From the NCBI GenBank assembly GCA_905235575.1, contig CAJOLZ010000001.1, positions 56,910-120,909 of the forward strand: a stretch of 64,000 nucleotides of DNA. The letters run 5' to 3'. A model generated the notes under the pieces. It saw nothing but the letters and a program-made list of their open reading frames with translations. It was not told the DNA's origin and did no database searches. The stretch is from an uncultured Bacteroidaceae bacterium (GTDB lineage: Bacteria > Bacteroidota > Bacteroidia > Bacteroidales > Bacteroidaceae). A program made the position numbers and the translations under genes. This document shows, in pieces, positions 25,701 through 34,780 of this stretch; the first letter of the stretch is position 1, and the number at the start of each line of letters is the position of its first letter.

Positions 25701-27106
25701 GTCGGGGGGCGAACCGGTTACATTATGCCATGAGCCGCAGTCCACTCGGTCCATGGGAGCACAAAGGAATTCTGTTGGAACCCACGGGCTGCGACACCTC
25801 GCACGGCAGCATCGTCGAGTACAAAGGGCAATGGTATCTCTTCTACCACAATCAGTCGCTCAGCAACAACGGCAACCTGCGCTCAATCTGCGTCGACAGC
25901 CTTTTCTACAACGAGGACGGCACCATACGGACGGTGCGACAGACAAGCGAGATAGGACGAAAGACATACAACTCGTACAAGGGTCTTGTGATGGCAGGCT
26001 ATCAGGGATGGTTCAATGCACCGGACGACGGAGCCGGGCGAGGATGGTATCACTATCAGGGGCGGCAAGGGTTTAAGCCTGGCTCGACGAATGTCGACCT
26101 CTGGCCTGATGTGTCGGAATACCCAAAACTCTATGACTCGCCGTTCAAATTTGACGACGGAACCATCGCTCAATTGCCTTCGCCTTACGACTATTCTACC
26201 GTTGACACTCATTTCCGATGGATGAAGGAGTATGGTCTCGACGGTGTTTTCATGCAGCGATTTGTAGGCGAGGTGAGCAATGCAAGCGGGAAACGGCACT
26301 TCAATCAGGTTCTCGACAACGCGATGCGAGCCGCCAACAAATATGAACGCGCCATCTGCGTGATGTACGACCTGAGTGGACAAGGCAAGGGTGTGGAGGA
26401 GAGACTGTTGCGCGACATCGACGAGGTGAGCCGGACACACCATCTGAAGGAGCACAGCAGCAATCCGTCGTACCTCTATCACAACGGATGTCCCTTGGTT
26501 GTGGTATGGGGCGTGGGGTTCAACGACAACCGAGCATACGGACTGGACGAAGCACAGGCCATCGTGAGTGGGCTGAAAGAGCGCGGATTCAGCGTGATGC
26601 TGGGCGTGCCCACCTATTGGCGCGAGCTGCGAAACGACACCGAAGCGGACGCACGGCTGCACGACATCATCCGACAGTGCGACATCATCATGCCATGGTT
26701 CGTTGGACGCTATGACGAGCAATCCTATGCTGGGTTCCAACAACTTATCGTGGACGATATGGCATGGTGCCGCCAAAATCACGTGGACTATGCGCCGCTC
26801 TGTTTTCCGGGTTTCTCGTGGCGAAACATGCACTATCCTCGACAGGCAACCCATCTGCCGCGCAATGGCGGTTCGTTCTTCAAGAAACAGTTGGATTACT
26901 GTCTGGAGCATGGCGCGCAAATGCTTTACATAGCGATGTTCGACGAGATTGACGAGGGTACAGCCATCTTCAAACTGGCACGTCGTGTGCCCACACCCAC
27001 GCCCGGCAGCACATTTGTTCCACTTGACGAGGGCATCGGCAGCGACCACTACCTGCGTCTGGCAGGCGAGGCTGCAAGACGACTGAAACAACGCGACAGC
27101 CGATGA
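22742..27106 (+). CDS. Three-module glycosidase: DUF5703 + GH43-like + GH71/GH99-like
   Basis: One uninterrupted frame of 1454 residues. A signal peptide (LRLWILLLSFVRLSCCMAQ) leads into a DUF5703 module (about 25-770; VVWNELGSDENSSMPLGNGD) with an N-terminal beta domain and an alpha/alpha toroid. From about 783 (NPFIRHLYTADPSAHVW) to 1070 is a five-bladed GH43-like module with candidate catalytic acids in TADPSAH, MIDPCVFVD and FHEATWV. From about 1079 (YKGLVMAGYQGWFNAPDDG) to the end is a GH71/GH99-like barrel. Each is usually a separate exported protein in Bacteroidota polysaccharide loci. The GH43 module has lost its own signal peptide. Specificity is unknown; an esterase follows. The frame upstream to 22712 begins with TTG and was rejected. 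Confidence 0.88.
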   Translation: MLDTMTTRSFASMLRLWILLLSFVRLSCCMAQSDAHQVVWNELGSDENSSMPLGNGDIALNAWTEANGDVVFLIAKSDAWSENAQLLKVGRIRLRLTPNPFVNRADFSQTLYTNEARMEVRAGSNSVELWVDANNPVIHVSARTEQPSLMSVCNEGWRNADYHMTQEQLNRSVFNYWEWRSNPNGIDFLADKELDAGKRQTAWCHFNSHSMFSTVLEREHLGNLVDKYEDPLLNLCFGAVVEGPNLVRKDARTLVSRKATGEQTVHIAVLTEKADSPRAWLNSARKILTKAAKTSEAKAWEGHRQWWNDFWQRSWIRISGSKEAEQASQGYLMNRYMTAICGRGKYPIKFNGSLLTVGRDIIGADDDPAERMAAQTTEVHDPDFRDWGSCFWHQNIRHTYYPLVASGDYDLLMPWLNMYTNALPLAIDRTKTYYGHGGASFIETIHFFGLPNLMDFGWDNPGNDPQSHYMRWHTQGALEIVVQMLDYFDNSQDSLYLREKILPFAEAVLTYYNEHWQRGADGKIRFWPHQSIEMYQEGVVNPTPDIAGLLSITSRMLAMPQVPEETRNLLTNLRSDLPEIPMGTTENGKIPRNGRGDANGLPVILPAQVYVKSDNAENPELYTVFPYRNYGLGKPDIELARNTFRARLHHFNNCWGQDGMEAALLGFTDEARAAVVSAMTCYGTQKFPWFWRKVADYSPDMDNGGTGAMTLQLMLMQTEGRTIRLLPAWPADWNAEFKLHAPYRTTVEGRVEKGQLIELRVTPESRAKDVIVMQGLETEQRGNPFIRHLYTADPSAHVWSDGRLYVYPSHDVDPPRGCDLMDRYHVFSTNDMVHWRDHGEILNSGQVEWGRPEGGFMWAPDCAYKNGKYYFYFPHPSGSDWNSTWKVGIAISDKPDRDFKVWGYLKDLGNEFAMIDPCVFVDTDGQAYFYYGGGGRCVGARLKDNMVELAEPLREMQGFPDFHEATWVHRRGDFYYLSYADGYVENGRGANRLHYAMSRSPLGPWEHKGILLEPTGCDTSHGSIVEYKGQWYLFYHNQSLSNNGNLRSICVDSLFYNEDGTIRTVRQTSEIGRKTYNSYKGLVMAGYQGWFNAPDDGAGRGWYHYQGRQGFKPGSTNVDLWPDVSEYPKLYDSPFKFDDGTIAQLPSPYDYSTVDTHFRWMKEYGLDGVFMQRFVGEVSNASGKRHFNQVLDNAMRAANKYERAICVMYDLSGQGKGVEERLLRDIDEVSRTHHLKEHSSNPSYLYHNGCPLVVVWGVGFNDNRAYGLDEAQAIVSGLKERGFSVMLGVPTYWRELRNDTEADARLHDIIRQCDIIMPWFVGRYDEQSYAGFQQLIVDDMAWCRQNHVDYAPLCFPGFSWRNMHYPRQATHLPRNGGSFFKKQLDYCLEHGAQMLYIAMFDEIDEGTAIFKLARRVPTPTPGSTFVPLDEGIGSDHYLRLAGEAARRLKQRDSR

Positions 27107-27145
27107 GGGCGGCATAAGACGTGAGCAGAACGATATCTGTACGGA

Positions 27146-27416
27146 ATTCGGAAGATTATCAAACGAACCCGATTGCGAGGGGCATCGAAAACGGCTGTGA
27201 GAAGCAGTGAGAATCGATGCGCTACGCTGCGACATTGTGCGCATCTGAAAACATCGAAATCATAACCACTTGATTCTCAATACTTGAAAATTATTCGTTT
27301 TCTTCTTCATCATCGCAAATAAGCCACGAAAACATGCTCTTCGAGAAAACGCAACGTGGTGCGTAGGCCTTCGCAACGTGGTGCGACAAACGTCGAATCG
27401 TGCTGCGACAGCTTTT
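27146..27416 (+). repeat. Long intergenic repeat, copy R3
   Basis: Near twin of R2, in the same direction on the other side of the glycosidase fusion. It lies in the 502-base space before the esterase gene; the rest of that space holds only the esterase promoter and unremarkable sequence, some of which (about 27417-27465) still resembles the R2 flank. Confidence 0.85.
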
Positions 27417-27556
27417 CTCGCGTTACAATACTAAAGAGGGAACAATAAATGTAAAGAAAAATAGCGCATCAGCATCGAGCATGAGGCATATAAGAGACGA
27501 CATTGCGTGTAAGGACTGATTTACTCGTTCCGGACAGAAAAAACCGAGGGTTTTCC

Positions 27557-27587
27557 TTTGTGAGGCTGACAATTTTTAGTAATTTTG
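27557..27587 (+). promoter_or_regulatory. Promoter of the esterase gene
   Basis: -33 TTTG (27557-27560), 19 bases, -7 TAATTTTG (27580-27587), then a leader of about 16 bases to the ATG. Confidence 0.8.
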
Positions 27588-27608
27588 AGTGCGAAAAGGC
27601 GAAAAACC

Positions 27609-28436
27609 ATGAAACGAATCATTTTAACCCTTGCCACAGGTTTAGTGGCAATCAGTATGTCAGGACAGCAATACAAGAGTGCACCAAGCGAGATTTGGCC
27701 GAAAAATGTGCCCGAGGCAAAGGCCGCCAAGAGCACGCCGAAACTGGACACGCAGCAGCCCGAGCACTGGGTGGAGGTGACGAACCCAACGCTGGAGACC
27801 TTCAAGCCCGCAGCCGACAAAAACAACGGTCAGGCGGTGGTAGTATGTCCGGGTGGAGGATACGAGATACTGGCCTATGTAAAAGAGGGTCAGGAGATTG
27901 CAGAGTGGCTGGCTGGTCAGGGTTACACGGCTTTCGTACTAGCCTATCGCATCCCCAGACAACGTGAAGGAACCCTTCTCGACATTTTCCGCGCCATCCG
28001 TCTGGTGCGCGCACAGGGTTTCAAGAAAGTGGGTTGCATCGGATTCTCGGCCGGTGCCAGCCTCTGTTGTCGCGCCAGCACTCGCTGGACGGAAAACACC
28101 TATCCCGAGCAGGACGAAGCTGACAAACTCTCGCAGCGTCCCGACTTTGCCATGCTCATCTATCCTGCCTACCTCGACGAGGGTCCCAACCATACCATAT
28201 CGCCCGAACTGACTGTCACAAAGGAGACCTCTCCCCTATTCGTGTTTACCACACAGGACGACACCAGCTATGGCGCACCCAGCAGCGCCGCCATACTGCC
28301 AGCCATGCAGAAGGCTGGTGCGCCCATCGAACTTCACTTCCAGGGAAAAGGTGGTCACGGCTATGGAATGCGCGGTGACGGCGTCGGAAAAGTGTGGCCG
28401 AAGCTGGCGGAAATCTGGTTGAAGACCCAGCTGTAA
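27609..28436 (+). CDS. Exported alpha/beta hydrolase, acetyl-xylan-esterase-like
   Basis: A 275-residue serine hydrolase with a signal peptide (MKRIILTLATGLVAISMSGQ). The oxyanion segment VVVCPGGGYEILA, nucleophile elbow GFSAGAS (Ser near 150), a candidate Asp in FTTQDDTSYG, and catalytic His in GGHGYG give the full triad. This matches the small family of Bacteroidota esterases that remove acetyl or feruloyl groups from plant xylan. Located downstream of the glycosidase fusion but with its own promoter. The ATG at 27609 is right; the upstream TTG lies inside the promoter box. Confidence 0.82.
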   Translation: MKRIILTLATGLVAISMSGQQYKSAPSEIWPKNVPEAKAAKSTPKLDTQQPEHWVEVTNPTLETFKPAADKNNGQAVVVCPGGGYEILAYVKEGQEIAEWLAGQGYTAFVLAYRIPRQREGTLLDIFRAIRLVRAQGFKKVGCIGFSAGASLCCRASTRWTENTYPEQDEADKLSQRPDFAMLIYPAYLDEGPNHTISPELTVTKETSPLFVFTTQDDTSYGAPSSAAILPAMQKAGAPIELHFQGKGGHGYGMRGDGVGKVWPKLAEIWLKTQL

Positions 28437-28458
28437 GGGAAAGAGGATACGACGAAAA

Positions 28459-28491
28459 CAGCCCGGGCTAACATCAGTTTAGCTCGGGCTG
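28459..28491. terminator. Bidirectional terminator between the esterase and licD
   Basis: A 13-base stem (28459-28471 / 28479-28491) with one G-T pair and a 7-base loop, between convergent genes. It overlaps the last codons of licD. Confidence 0.7.
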
Positions 28492-29280
28492 TATATATAA
28501 GGCATGTATGAGTCGCTTCTCGGGCGGCGGCAACTGCATATAATCAGCGCCGTAGAGATCGACAAGATACTGGTGTGGATTTGCCGGTGCAGGATATTCC
28601 TTTCCTTCGAAAGAGATGGTTCCAAGCGGGAAAACCGTGTCGCGATGGTGCATGATGCCGGGGCCGCTGTTCTCGGGAATGTTGGTCAGATGGTTGCGCA
28701 TGTCGAAACAAAGTCGGCATAGGCGGAGCATGGCGCTGAACAGGCAATACTGGGCACCGAACCAGAAGAACTCGGCCACGGCACGGAAGCTGTAATAGTG
28801 ACGCGCATGGAGGATGGCATAGCTCTTGTTGATGCCACGCATCATGCGACGGAAAAGGCGCCGGTTCATGTCGGGAGCAGGCTCGAACGGGAAGATGTCC
28901 ACGAAGATGCCTTTTTCGTAATCGGAACTGAAGAGGTCACCAGCCTCGATGTAGAGCGAATTCAGATAGCGCACCTTCACGATGGGCTCTTTGCTCTCGG
29001 GGTCGCTCTCTCGGGTCTGCAGGAAAAGATTGTCGGGCAATTCGGCCGGTGCAATCTCACAGAAACGCTTCAGCCCCTCGACTGTCATACCGAGGTCGAT
29101 GTCGTCGTCCCACGGAATAAACCCACCGTGGCGTACAGCACCGAGGATGCTGCCTCCGTCGAGCCAATACGCGATGTCGTGTCGACGGCAAATCTCGCCG
29201 ATAGTATCAAGTATGGCCACTTGGCGCAACTGGCACTCGCGCAAGTTGTTGGCGATATTTTTCTTCAGAAATTCGTTCAT
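28474..29280 (-). CDS. LicD family protein
   Basis: A 268-residue nucleotidyltransferase-fold protein. The LicD core is intact: YWLDGGSILGAVRHGGFIPW followed by DDDIDLGM (about residues 38-65). LicD proteins add phosphocholine or other phospho-groups to surface glycans. Its ATG overlaps the acyltransferase stop by four bases, so the two enzymes are made together and probably decorate the same surface polymer. Cytoplasmic; acceptor unknown. Confidence 0.88.
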   Translation of the reverse strand: MNEFLKKNIANNLRECQLRQVAILDTIGEICRRHDIAYWLDGGSILGAVRHGGFIPWDDDIDLGMTVEGLKRFCEIAPAELPDNLFLQTRESDPESKEPIVKVRYLNSLYIEAGDLFSSDYEKGIFVDIFPFEPAPDMNRRLFRRMMRGINKSYAILHARHYYSFRAVAEFFWFGAQYCLFSAMLRLCRLCFDMRNHLTNIPENSGPGIMHHRDTVFPLGTISFEGKEYPAPANPHQYLVDLYGADYMQLPPPEKRLIHALYIQPELN

Positions 29281-30332
29281 CTCTTTTTAACTTTTGAATG
29301 CGCCTTCTGCACATCAACAGCAGGTGCGGCTGTTTTCTTGGGCCAACGTCCGCTGAGCCATGGCACCGACTCGACGTAGGGCACGAGCCAGGCACATAGG
29401 CAGAAAATGACCGGGATGAGAATGATGAGGTCGTCTGTGCGGTGATAGATGCTACGCCCAAAACTCAGATGCACGAACTTGTAGAAATAGAGCATGGGAT
29501 AGTGGCTGACAAAGAAGACCATAGAGTGCTCGCCAATGAAATTGATTAGGGGGATGCGGGGCACTCGCAGGGTGAGCAACATACCGGCGATGCCGGTGAG
29601 TGCCAGCGTGACACCTACGATAGACGACAACGGATTGGCCGTGAACGTGTTGCTGCTCATCTGAAAACTACCTCGCCAAAAGATATTGCACAAGACGAAT
29701 CCTGCAAAGAACGAAAGGGAGACATAGAACATGGTGCGACGTCCATAACGCGATATGAGCCAACTCCAAAGTCTGCCCAGATAGAAGAAATAAACGCCCA
29801 TGAAGACATTATTCAGATTCAGCCACAAAGGGTTGCCAAGCATCCAAAGCAACGCGCCGATGAACGGGAAGAGCAGGACAATCCAATGGAGACGCGGTAT
29901 CTTCTCGATAAAATGAGCCACCATATAGGCCATAAAGAAGGAGAAGAGAAACCACATGGGGGCATTCCCATAAAAAGCAGAAGATTCCCACACATGCGAC
30001 CACGAGATGTCCTCGACAGGCTTATGGTAGCGCTCAATCATGTGCGGCAGGAACGAGAAATAGACGATGTTGCCTATCAGTCCCCAACAAACCCATGGCA
30101 CTAAAAGACGTTTGGCTCGGTCTTTAAGGTATGGCAAGGTGGGACCGGAAACGCCACGATTGAAATAACCGGCCTTGAAGAAAAAGAAACACATGAAGAA
30201 GTAGCTCCACGCCATAATCTCAATCCACCATTGCTCTTCAGCTTTACCGCAGAACGATATGATATGGAGCATGACCATCCGCACAATGCAGATGCCACAA
30301 AGCAAATCGAAAGCATGATTCCTCTCTTTCAT
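29277..30332 (-). CDS. Acyltransferase 3 family membrane protein
   Basis: A 351-residue protein of about ten helices. The N-terminal RNHAFDLLCGICIVRMVMLH is the acyltransferase-3 start, with the invariant His in the first helix region, and the KDRAKRLLVPWVCWG block is typical. Such enzymes acetylate or succinylate cell-surface sugars. First gene of a two-gene transcript with licD, from a complete promoter at 30352-30383, about 15 bases before the ATG. Confidence 0.87.
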   Translation of the reverse strand: MKERNHAFDLLCGICIVRMVMLHIISFCGKAEEQWWIEIMAWSYFFMCFFFFKAGYFNRGVSGPTLPYLKDRAKRLLVPWVCWGLIGNIVYFSFLPHMIERYHKPVEDISWSHVWESSAFYGNAPMWFLFSFFMAYMVAHFIEKIPRLHWIVLLFPFIGALLWMLGNPLWLNLNNVFMGVYFFYLGRLWSWLISRYGRRTMFYVSLSFFAGFVLCNIFWRGSFQMSSNTFTANPLSSIVGVTLALTGIAGMLLTLRVPRIPLINFIGEHSMVFFVSHYPMLYFYKFVHLSFGRSIYHRTDDLIILIPVIFCLCAWLVPYVESVPWLSGRWPKKTAAPAVDVQKAHSKVKKR

Positions 30333-30351
30333 ACTGCCAAGAATCTGATTG

Positions 30352-30383
30352 CAAAGTTACTATAAATTGCCGATAACACCAAA
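30352..30383 (-). promoter_or_regulatory. Promoter of the acyltransferase-licD pair
   Basis: Minus strand: -33 TTTG (30380-30383), 20 bases, -7 TAACTTTG (30352-30359). Confidence 0.8.
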
Positions 30384-30387
30384 CAAA

Positions 30388-30422
30388 ATCCCGCCGACCT
30401 GCTTAAAGCGGACCGGCGGGAT
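30388..30422 (-). terminator. Terminator-like hairpin after the ATP synthase operon
   Basis: Stem ATCCCGCCG / CGGCGGGAT (30388-30396 and 30414-30422), 17-base loop. On the minus strand it is followed by TTTTGTTTGG. It comes right after the end of the V-type operon and just upstream of the licD-pair promoter. Confidence 0.65.
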
Positions 30423-30457
30423 ATATGGCTGCATACCTTTCGATATGAATTCTGCTC

Positions 30458-30913
<456 letters not shown>

Positions 30914-30931
30914 TTATTTGTAATTTGTTTA

Positions 30932-32797
30932 TTATTTCTTGAATGGTGTGTATTCGCTTCCGCCACCGGAAAAGTCGGCATTCTTGAAGAACTCTACAAA
31001 TGTCAGACGCATGGGATGTACGAACGCACTAATCATGCTGAGCGCAAACGTAATGCCATGACCGGCAAGCAGTATCAGGATAAACGGCAACCAACGTACG
31101 TACCACGACATGGAACTGGTCAAATCGAGCGCCAGTGAGTTAAATACGCTGCCAAGCACACCGCCCGTAAGACCGAGAGCGAAAAGACGTATGTAGCTGA
31201 GAAGGTCTCCAAGAAGACCCGTAGCCATACTATAGGTGGACCATACTCCCCCACCGATATTGCTCAGCAGACCCAATGCAGGACGTCTGTAGCTGGACGG
31301 ATTGTTATACAGGAAAATACCAAGTACAGAGACAACTATGAGCGCATAGAGGACGTACTGAACAGCACTCGAAAGTTCGACGCCACATGCAGGCAGGCCA
31401 TAAAGCACAATCAGCGAAATTATGGCAACGACCCATGAAAGCGTACTGACCGCATAGGCAAAGCCATAGTTCTTGATGGCCTTACATGCCTTCAATATCA
31501 TACCCAGAAGCACCTGAATGAGACCGATGCAGACAGAGATGACCATCATGGGAGTGTAGCCGAAGATGGGACCAATACCATTGTCGCTGATGAAATACTT
31601 CTTCACGGGAGCCAAGAATGCCCAATCTTGCTGACTCAGGTCTATGCCGAAGAAAGTTCCGGTAGCGAGACCGCATATCACAGTCATACCACCCAACCAC
31701 ATAGCTAACTTTCCGTAGGATTTCATGTCGCCAGAACCTTTCTTTGCCATAATCAGACCAGCAATAAGCACCAGCAAGCCGTAGCCACCGTCGCCCAGAC
31801 ACAATCCGAAGAAGAGCATGAAGAACGGAGCGAAGAAATAGGTCGGATCTATATCATGATAATTGGGAAGAGAATACATCCTGAGGATGGGTTCGAAGAG
31901 CGAACTAAATGAATTGTTCGTTATCTTCACAGGAACATCATCTTCATATGCCGGGTCTTCCATCTCGTAATAGATACCTTGCGAGTCGAGCCACTGTGCC
32001 AGCGACTCAGCCTTAGCATCGAGCGTCCATCCAACCATCAGTCGCACAGCACCATCCGCAATACTTTCGTCGGAGAGTTCAACTCGATGCAACTGAATTT
32101 CGGACTGCACCTGCTTCATACCTTCATCAAGCAGATTCTTTTGACGATACAAATCACAGAGCGCAGCGTGACACTCGGCAAGTGACTTCTCTGCATCGGA
32201 CAACTGCTGCTGATAAGTGGAGAGCGTGCCATCGGGCATCTCAAGACGTTCTGCTGCAATGTCTGGCTCGTCTGAAGAGAAAGCCAAGAAATAAAGACGC
32301 TTCTGATACTCATTGACGGGTACCGTGAAATAGGTCTCTTCCCATGCAGGATTGTAAGCCTTGGATACACAAGTATAGAACCAGACCTTCAGTCCAGTTT
32401 CCTCCTCGATGCGCTTCACCTGTGCCCAGTCAAACTCACCCCAGAGTTCCATGCGTGAAATGTTCTTTGCGGCATCGTCAATCTCATGACACGTAGCAAC
32501 TTCTTTCTCTTTCAGCGATTCAATGCGAAGAAGAGCGTCCTCGAGGTTTTCCGGTTTATGCGCAACTTCTGGATGTGAGTCAACTGTTTTGCCCCATGAA
32601 GACCACGCAAAATCGAGATATGTCAGATTCTGCTGAATACGCTGAGCCTGGTCAATAGCCTGCTGAAGTGCCGGGCTGGTGGTCCCTTGCTGTAACTGTT
32701 GGATGTGTACCACACCCTGTTCGCGCAGTCCTGCAATGAACGCATCGTATTCCTGATTGGTGACCAGGAATGTGAGTTTCTTCATTTTCTCAATCAT
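30932..32797 (-). CDS. V-type ATP synthase subunit I (membrane stator)
   Basis: A 621-residue subunit with a cytoplasmic N-terminal half (residues 1 to about 330, coiled-coil-forming, for example QLSDAEKSLAECHAALCDLY) and a C-terminal half of seven helices (from FFAPFFMLFFGLCLGDGGYG to LAGHGITFALSMISAFVHP). The C-terminus MRLTFVEFFKNADFSGGG is a typical end. It forms the ion half-channels. The ATG overlaps the subunit D stop by four bases. Confidence 0.93.
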   Translation of the reverse strand: MIEKMKKLTFLVTNQEYDAFIAGLREQGVVHIQQLQQGTTSPALQQAIDQAQRIQQNLTYLDFAWSSWGKTVDSHPEVAHKPENLEDALLRIESLKEKEVATCHEIDDAAKNISRMELWGEFDWAQVKRIEEETGLKVWFYTCVSKAYNPAWEETYFTVPVNEYQKRLYFLAFSSDEPDIAAERLEMPDGTLSTYQQQLSDAEKSLAECHAALCDLYRQKNLLDEGMKQVQSEIQLHRVELSDESIADGAVRLMVGWTLDAKAESLAQWLDSQGIYYEMEDPAYEDDVPVKITNNSFSSLFEPILRMYSLPNYHDIDPTYFFAPFFMLFFGLCLGDGGYGLLVLIAGLIMAKKGSGDMKSYGKLAMWLGGMTVICGLATGTFFGIDLSQQDWAFLAPVKKYFISDNGIGPIFGYTPMMVISVCIGLIQVLLGMILKACKAIKNYGFAYAVSTLSWVVAIISLIVLYGLPACGVELSSAVQYVLYALIVVSVLGIFLYNNPSSYRRPALGLLSNIGGGVWSTYSMATGLLGDLLSYIRLFALGLTGGVLGSVFNSLALDLTSSMSWYVRWLPFILILLAGHGITFALSMISAFVHPMRLTFVEFFKNADFSGGGSEYTPFKK

Positions 32798-33396
32798 GCC
32801 GTAGCCTCCTTTCTTTTCTCTTGCAACGACTTGAGTATCTTCTGAGAACTTTTGCTGAGGTTCTCTTCGTCTTCCATGAATCGTTTGATTTTGCGAACAG
32901 CCTCTTGGAATCCGGGTATCTGCACCTTCTCGAAAAGATTCACCTTCTGTGTGGTCTTCTTACGAGCATGTTCCAGCAAACCAAGTTTTGCAATGACAAA
33001 TTCACGTTCAACAGCTGTTTGCACCAGTCCGTGAAGAAGATTTATCCCGTCGAAGTACCACTTGGGCGCACTGAAAAGTCCGAAGGGTTTCACCTCGAGA
33101 CGGATGTTGTTCAGCACAGGAACTCGTACGCCTGCAATCTTCTTTACGTCAAGTTCCACGTCTTTCAGTTCAACCAACGAAGTGTCAAACTCGCCCCAGA
33201 GAGCATACATCGACTCGTAGCCTGCAATCTGCTCCTGCAACTTTCGCTCCAACGACTCTGCATCTTCCTTGCAGTGTTTAACCTCAAGACGCAGCGCTGT
33301 CTCCTTACTCTTGATGATGGGCAAGGTTCGCTGACGCATCTTGAGATTCTTCTCAATCTGCTGGAGGGACGTTTTATTATATTGAAACTTTATCAC
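32794..33396 (-). CDS. V-type ATP synthase subunit D (central stalk)
   Basis: A 200-residue coiled-coil subunit starting IKFQYNKTSLQQIEKNLKM after a GTG codon (33394-33396). The two long helices lie at the ends, as expected of the rotor shaft, with a more globular middle (VELKDVELDVKKIAGVRVP). No ATG is available in the right place, so GTG is taken as the start. It lies 39 bases after subunit B. Confidence 0.92.
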   Translation of the reverse strand: MIKFQYNKTSLQQIEKNLKMRQRTLPIIKSKETALRLEVKHCKEDAESLERKLQEQIAGYESMYALWGEFDTSLVELKDVELDVKKIAGVRVPVLNNIRLEVKPFGLFSAPKWYFDGINLLHGLVQTAVEREFVIAKLGLLEHARKKTTQKVNLFEKVQIPGFQEAVRKIKRFMEDEENLSKSSQKILKSLQEKRKEATA

Positions 33397-33435
33397 GTTC
33401 TATTTATAAAATTCGTTCGTGCACACTGCCAACAT

Positions 33436-34764
33436 CTATGCTTCACCCCAATATTCGTCAGTCAACTCTTTCTTGATGTTCACTTCCTCCAGTTTGAAGT
33501 ACTTGCGAAGGAGTGACCATGTTACATCGAGCATCTCAACGGTATTCAGGTTTACGTCGATGGCCAGCAGTTTGTCTGCATAGTCATAGGCGAACTTCAA
33601 GCAACGGTTGTCATAGTCTGTCAGGTCGAAACCATTCTCGAGTTTGGTCTTTGCGTTGGCTGCGTCGGCATAGAGACGGATAGCAGCATTCATCACCTGC
33701 GCATGGTCTTTACGTGTCTTCTTTCCAGCTACAAGCTGTTTCAGACGCGACAGCGAACGGAATGGATCTACGATGACCTTACCTGTATCCGTATCACGAC
33801 GCAGATAGAGCTGACCTTCGGTGATATAACCTGTATTATCGGGCACGGCATGTGTAATGTCACCACCGCTCAGCGTTGTCACAGCAATAATCGTGATGGA
33901 ACCACCGCCAACACTCTCGGGGAACTGTACGGCCTTTTCATATATCTTTGCCAAGTCGGAATAGAGCGAGCCAGGCATCGAGTCTTTCGAGGGAATCTGG
34001 TCCATTCGATTGCTGACGATACTCAGCGAGTCGGCATAGGATGTCATGTCAGTGAGCAACACCAGCACGGTCTCGTTCTTCTCCACTGCAAAGTACTCGG
34101 CGGCAGCCAAAGCCATGTCGGGAATAAGCAGACGCTCCACTGCTGGGTCTTCTGTGGTATTCATGAAAGCAATGATGCGGTCCAGTGCACCAGCTTCCGA
34201 GAATGTATTCTTGAAGAAATAATAGTCATCATTCGTCATACCCATGCCACCCAGGATAATTTTGTCAGCCTTGGCGCGCAGAGCCACGAGTGCCATTACT
34301 TCGTTGAAAGGCTGGTCGGGGTCAGCAAAGAAAGGAATCTTCTGTCCGCTGACAAGGGAGTTGTTCAGGTCGATACCTGCAATACCAGTGGCAATGAGTT
34401 CACTGGGCTGCTTGCGTCGCACGGGATTCACACTGGGACCACCAATCTCCACTTCCTTGCCTTCAATAGCAGGACCGCCGTCGATAGGTTGTCCGTAGGC
34501 ATTAAAGAAGCGACCTGCAAGCTGTTCGCTCACCTTGAGCGATGGCGACTTGCCCATGAAAACGACTTCGGCATTTGTGGGGATACCGCTGGTGCCTTCA
34601 AACACCTGCAGGGTAACATCTTCACCAGAAATCTTAACCACCTGTGCCAGTTTACCATTGATGAGAGCCAGTTCGTCATAACCGACGCCTTTAGCCTTAA
34701 GACTGCATGTAGCCTTTGTTATCTGGCTAATCTTTGTATATACTTTTTGAAAAGCTGTTGCCAT
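33436..34764 (-). CDS. V-type ATP synthase subunit B (non-catalytic)
   Basis: A 442-residue non-catalytic ring subunit. It lacks a P-loop, as expected; landmarks are EGTSGIPTNAEVVFMGKSP, GIAGIDLNNSLVSGQKIPFF, VLLTDMTSYADSLSIVSNRMDQIPSK (split here: LTDMTSYADSL and SNRMDQIPSK) and LTDYDNRCLKFAY. The start is the ATG at 34762-34764 (MATAFQKVYTK); four codons upstream is a TTG close to the subunit A stop. Together with A it forms the hexameric head. Confidence 0.94.
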   Translation of the reverse strand: MATAFQKVYTKISQITKATCSLKAKGVGYDELALINGKLAQVVKISGEDVTLQVFEGTSGIPTNAEVVFMGKSPSLKVSEQLAGRFFNAYGQPIDGGPAIEGKEVEIGGPSVNPVRRKQPSELIATGIAGIDLNNSLVSGQKIPFFADPDQPFNEVMALVALRAKADKIILGGMGMTNDDYYFFKNTFSEAGALDRIIAFMNTTEDPAVERLLIPDMALAAAEYFAVEKNETVLVLLTDMTSYADSLSIVSNRMDQIPSKDSMPGSLYSDLAKIYEKAVQFPESVGGGSITIIAVTTLSGGDITHAVPDNTGYITEGQLYLRRDTDTGKVIVDPFRSLSRLKQLVAGKKTRKDHAQVMNAAIRLYADAANAKTKLENGFDLTDYDNRCLKFAYDYADKLLAIDVNLNTVEMLDVTWSLLRKYFKLEEVNIKKELTDEYWGEA

Positions 34765-34780
34765 AACTTCGTCCAATAAA

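Noticed and set aside
22265..27416. Composite transposon reading of R2-gene-R3
   Set aside because: No transposase, no terminal inverted repeats and no target duplication were seen; three other copies are not linked to a gene in this way.
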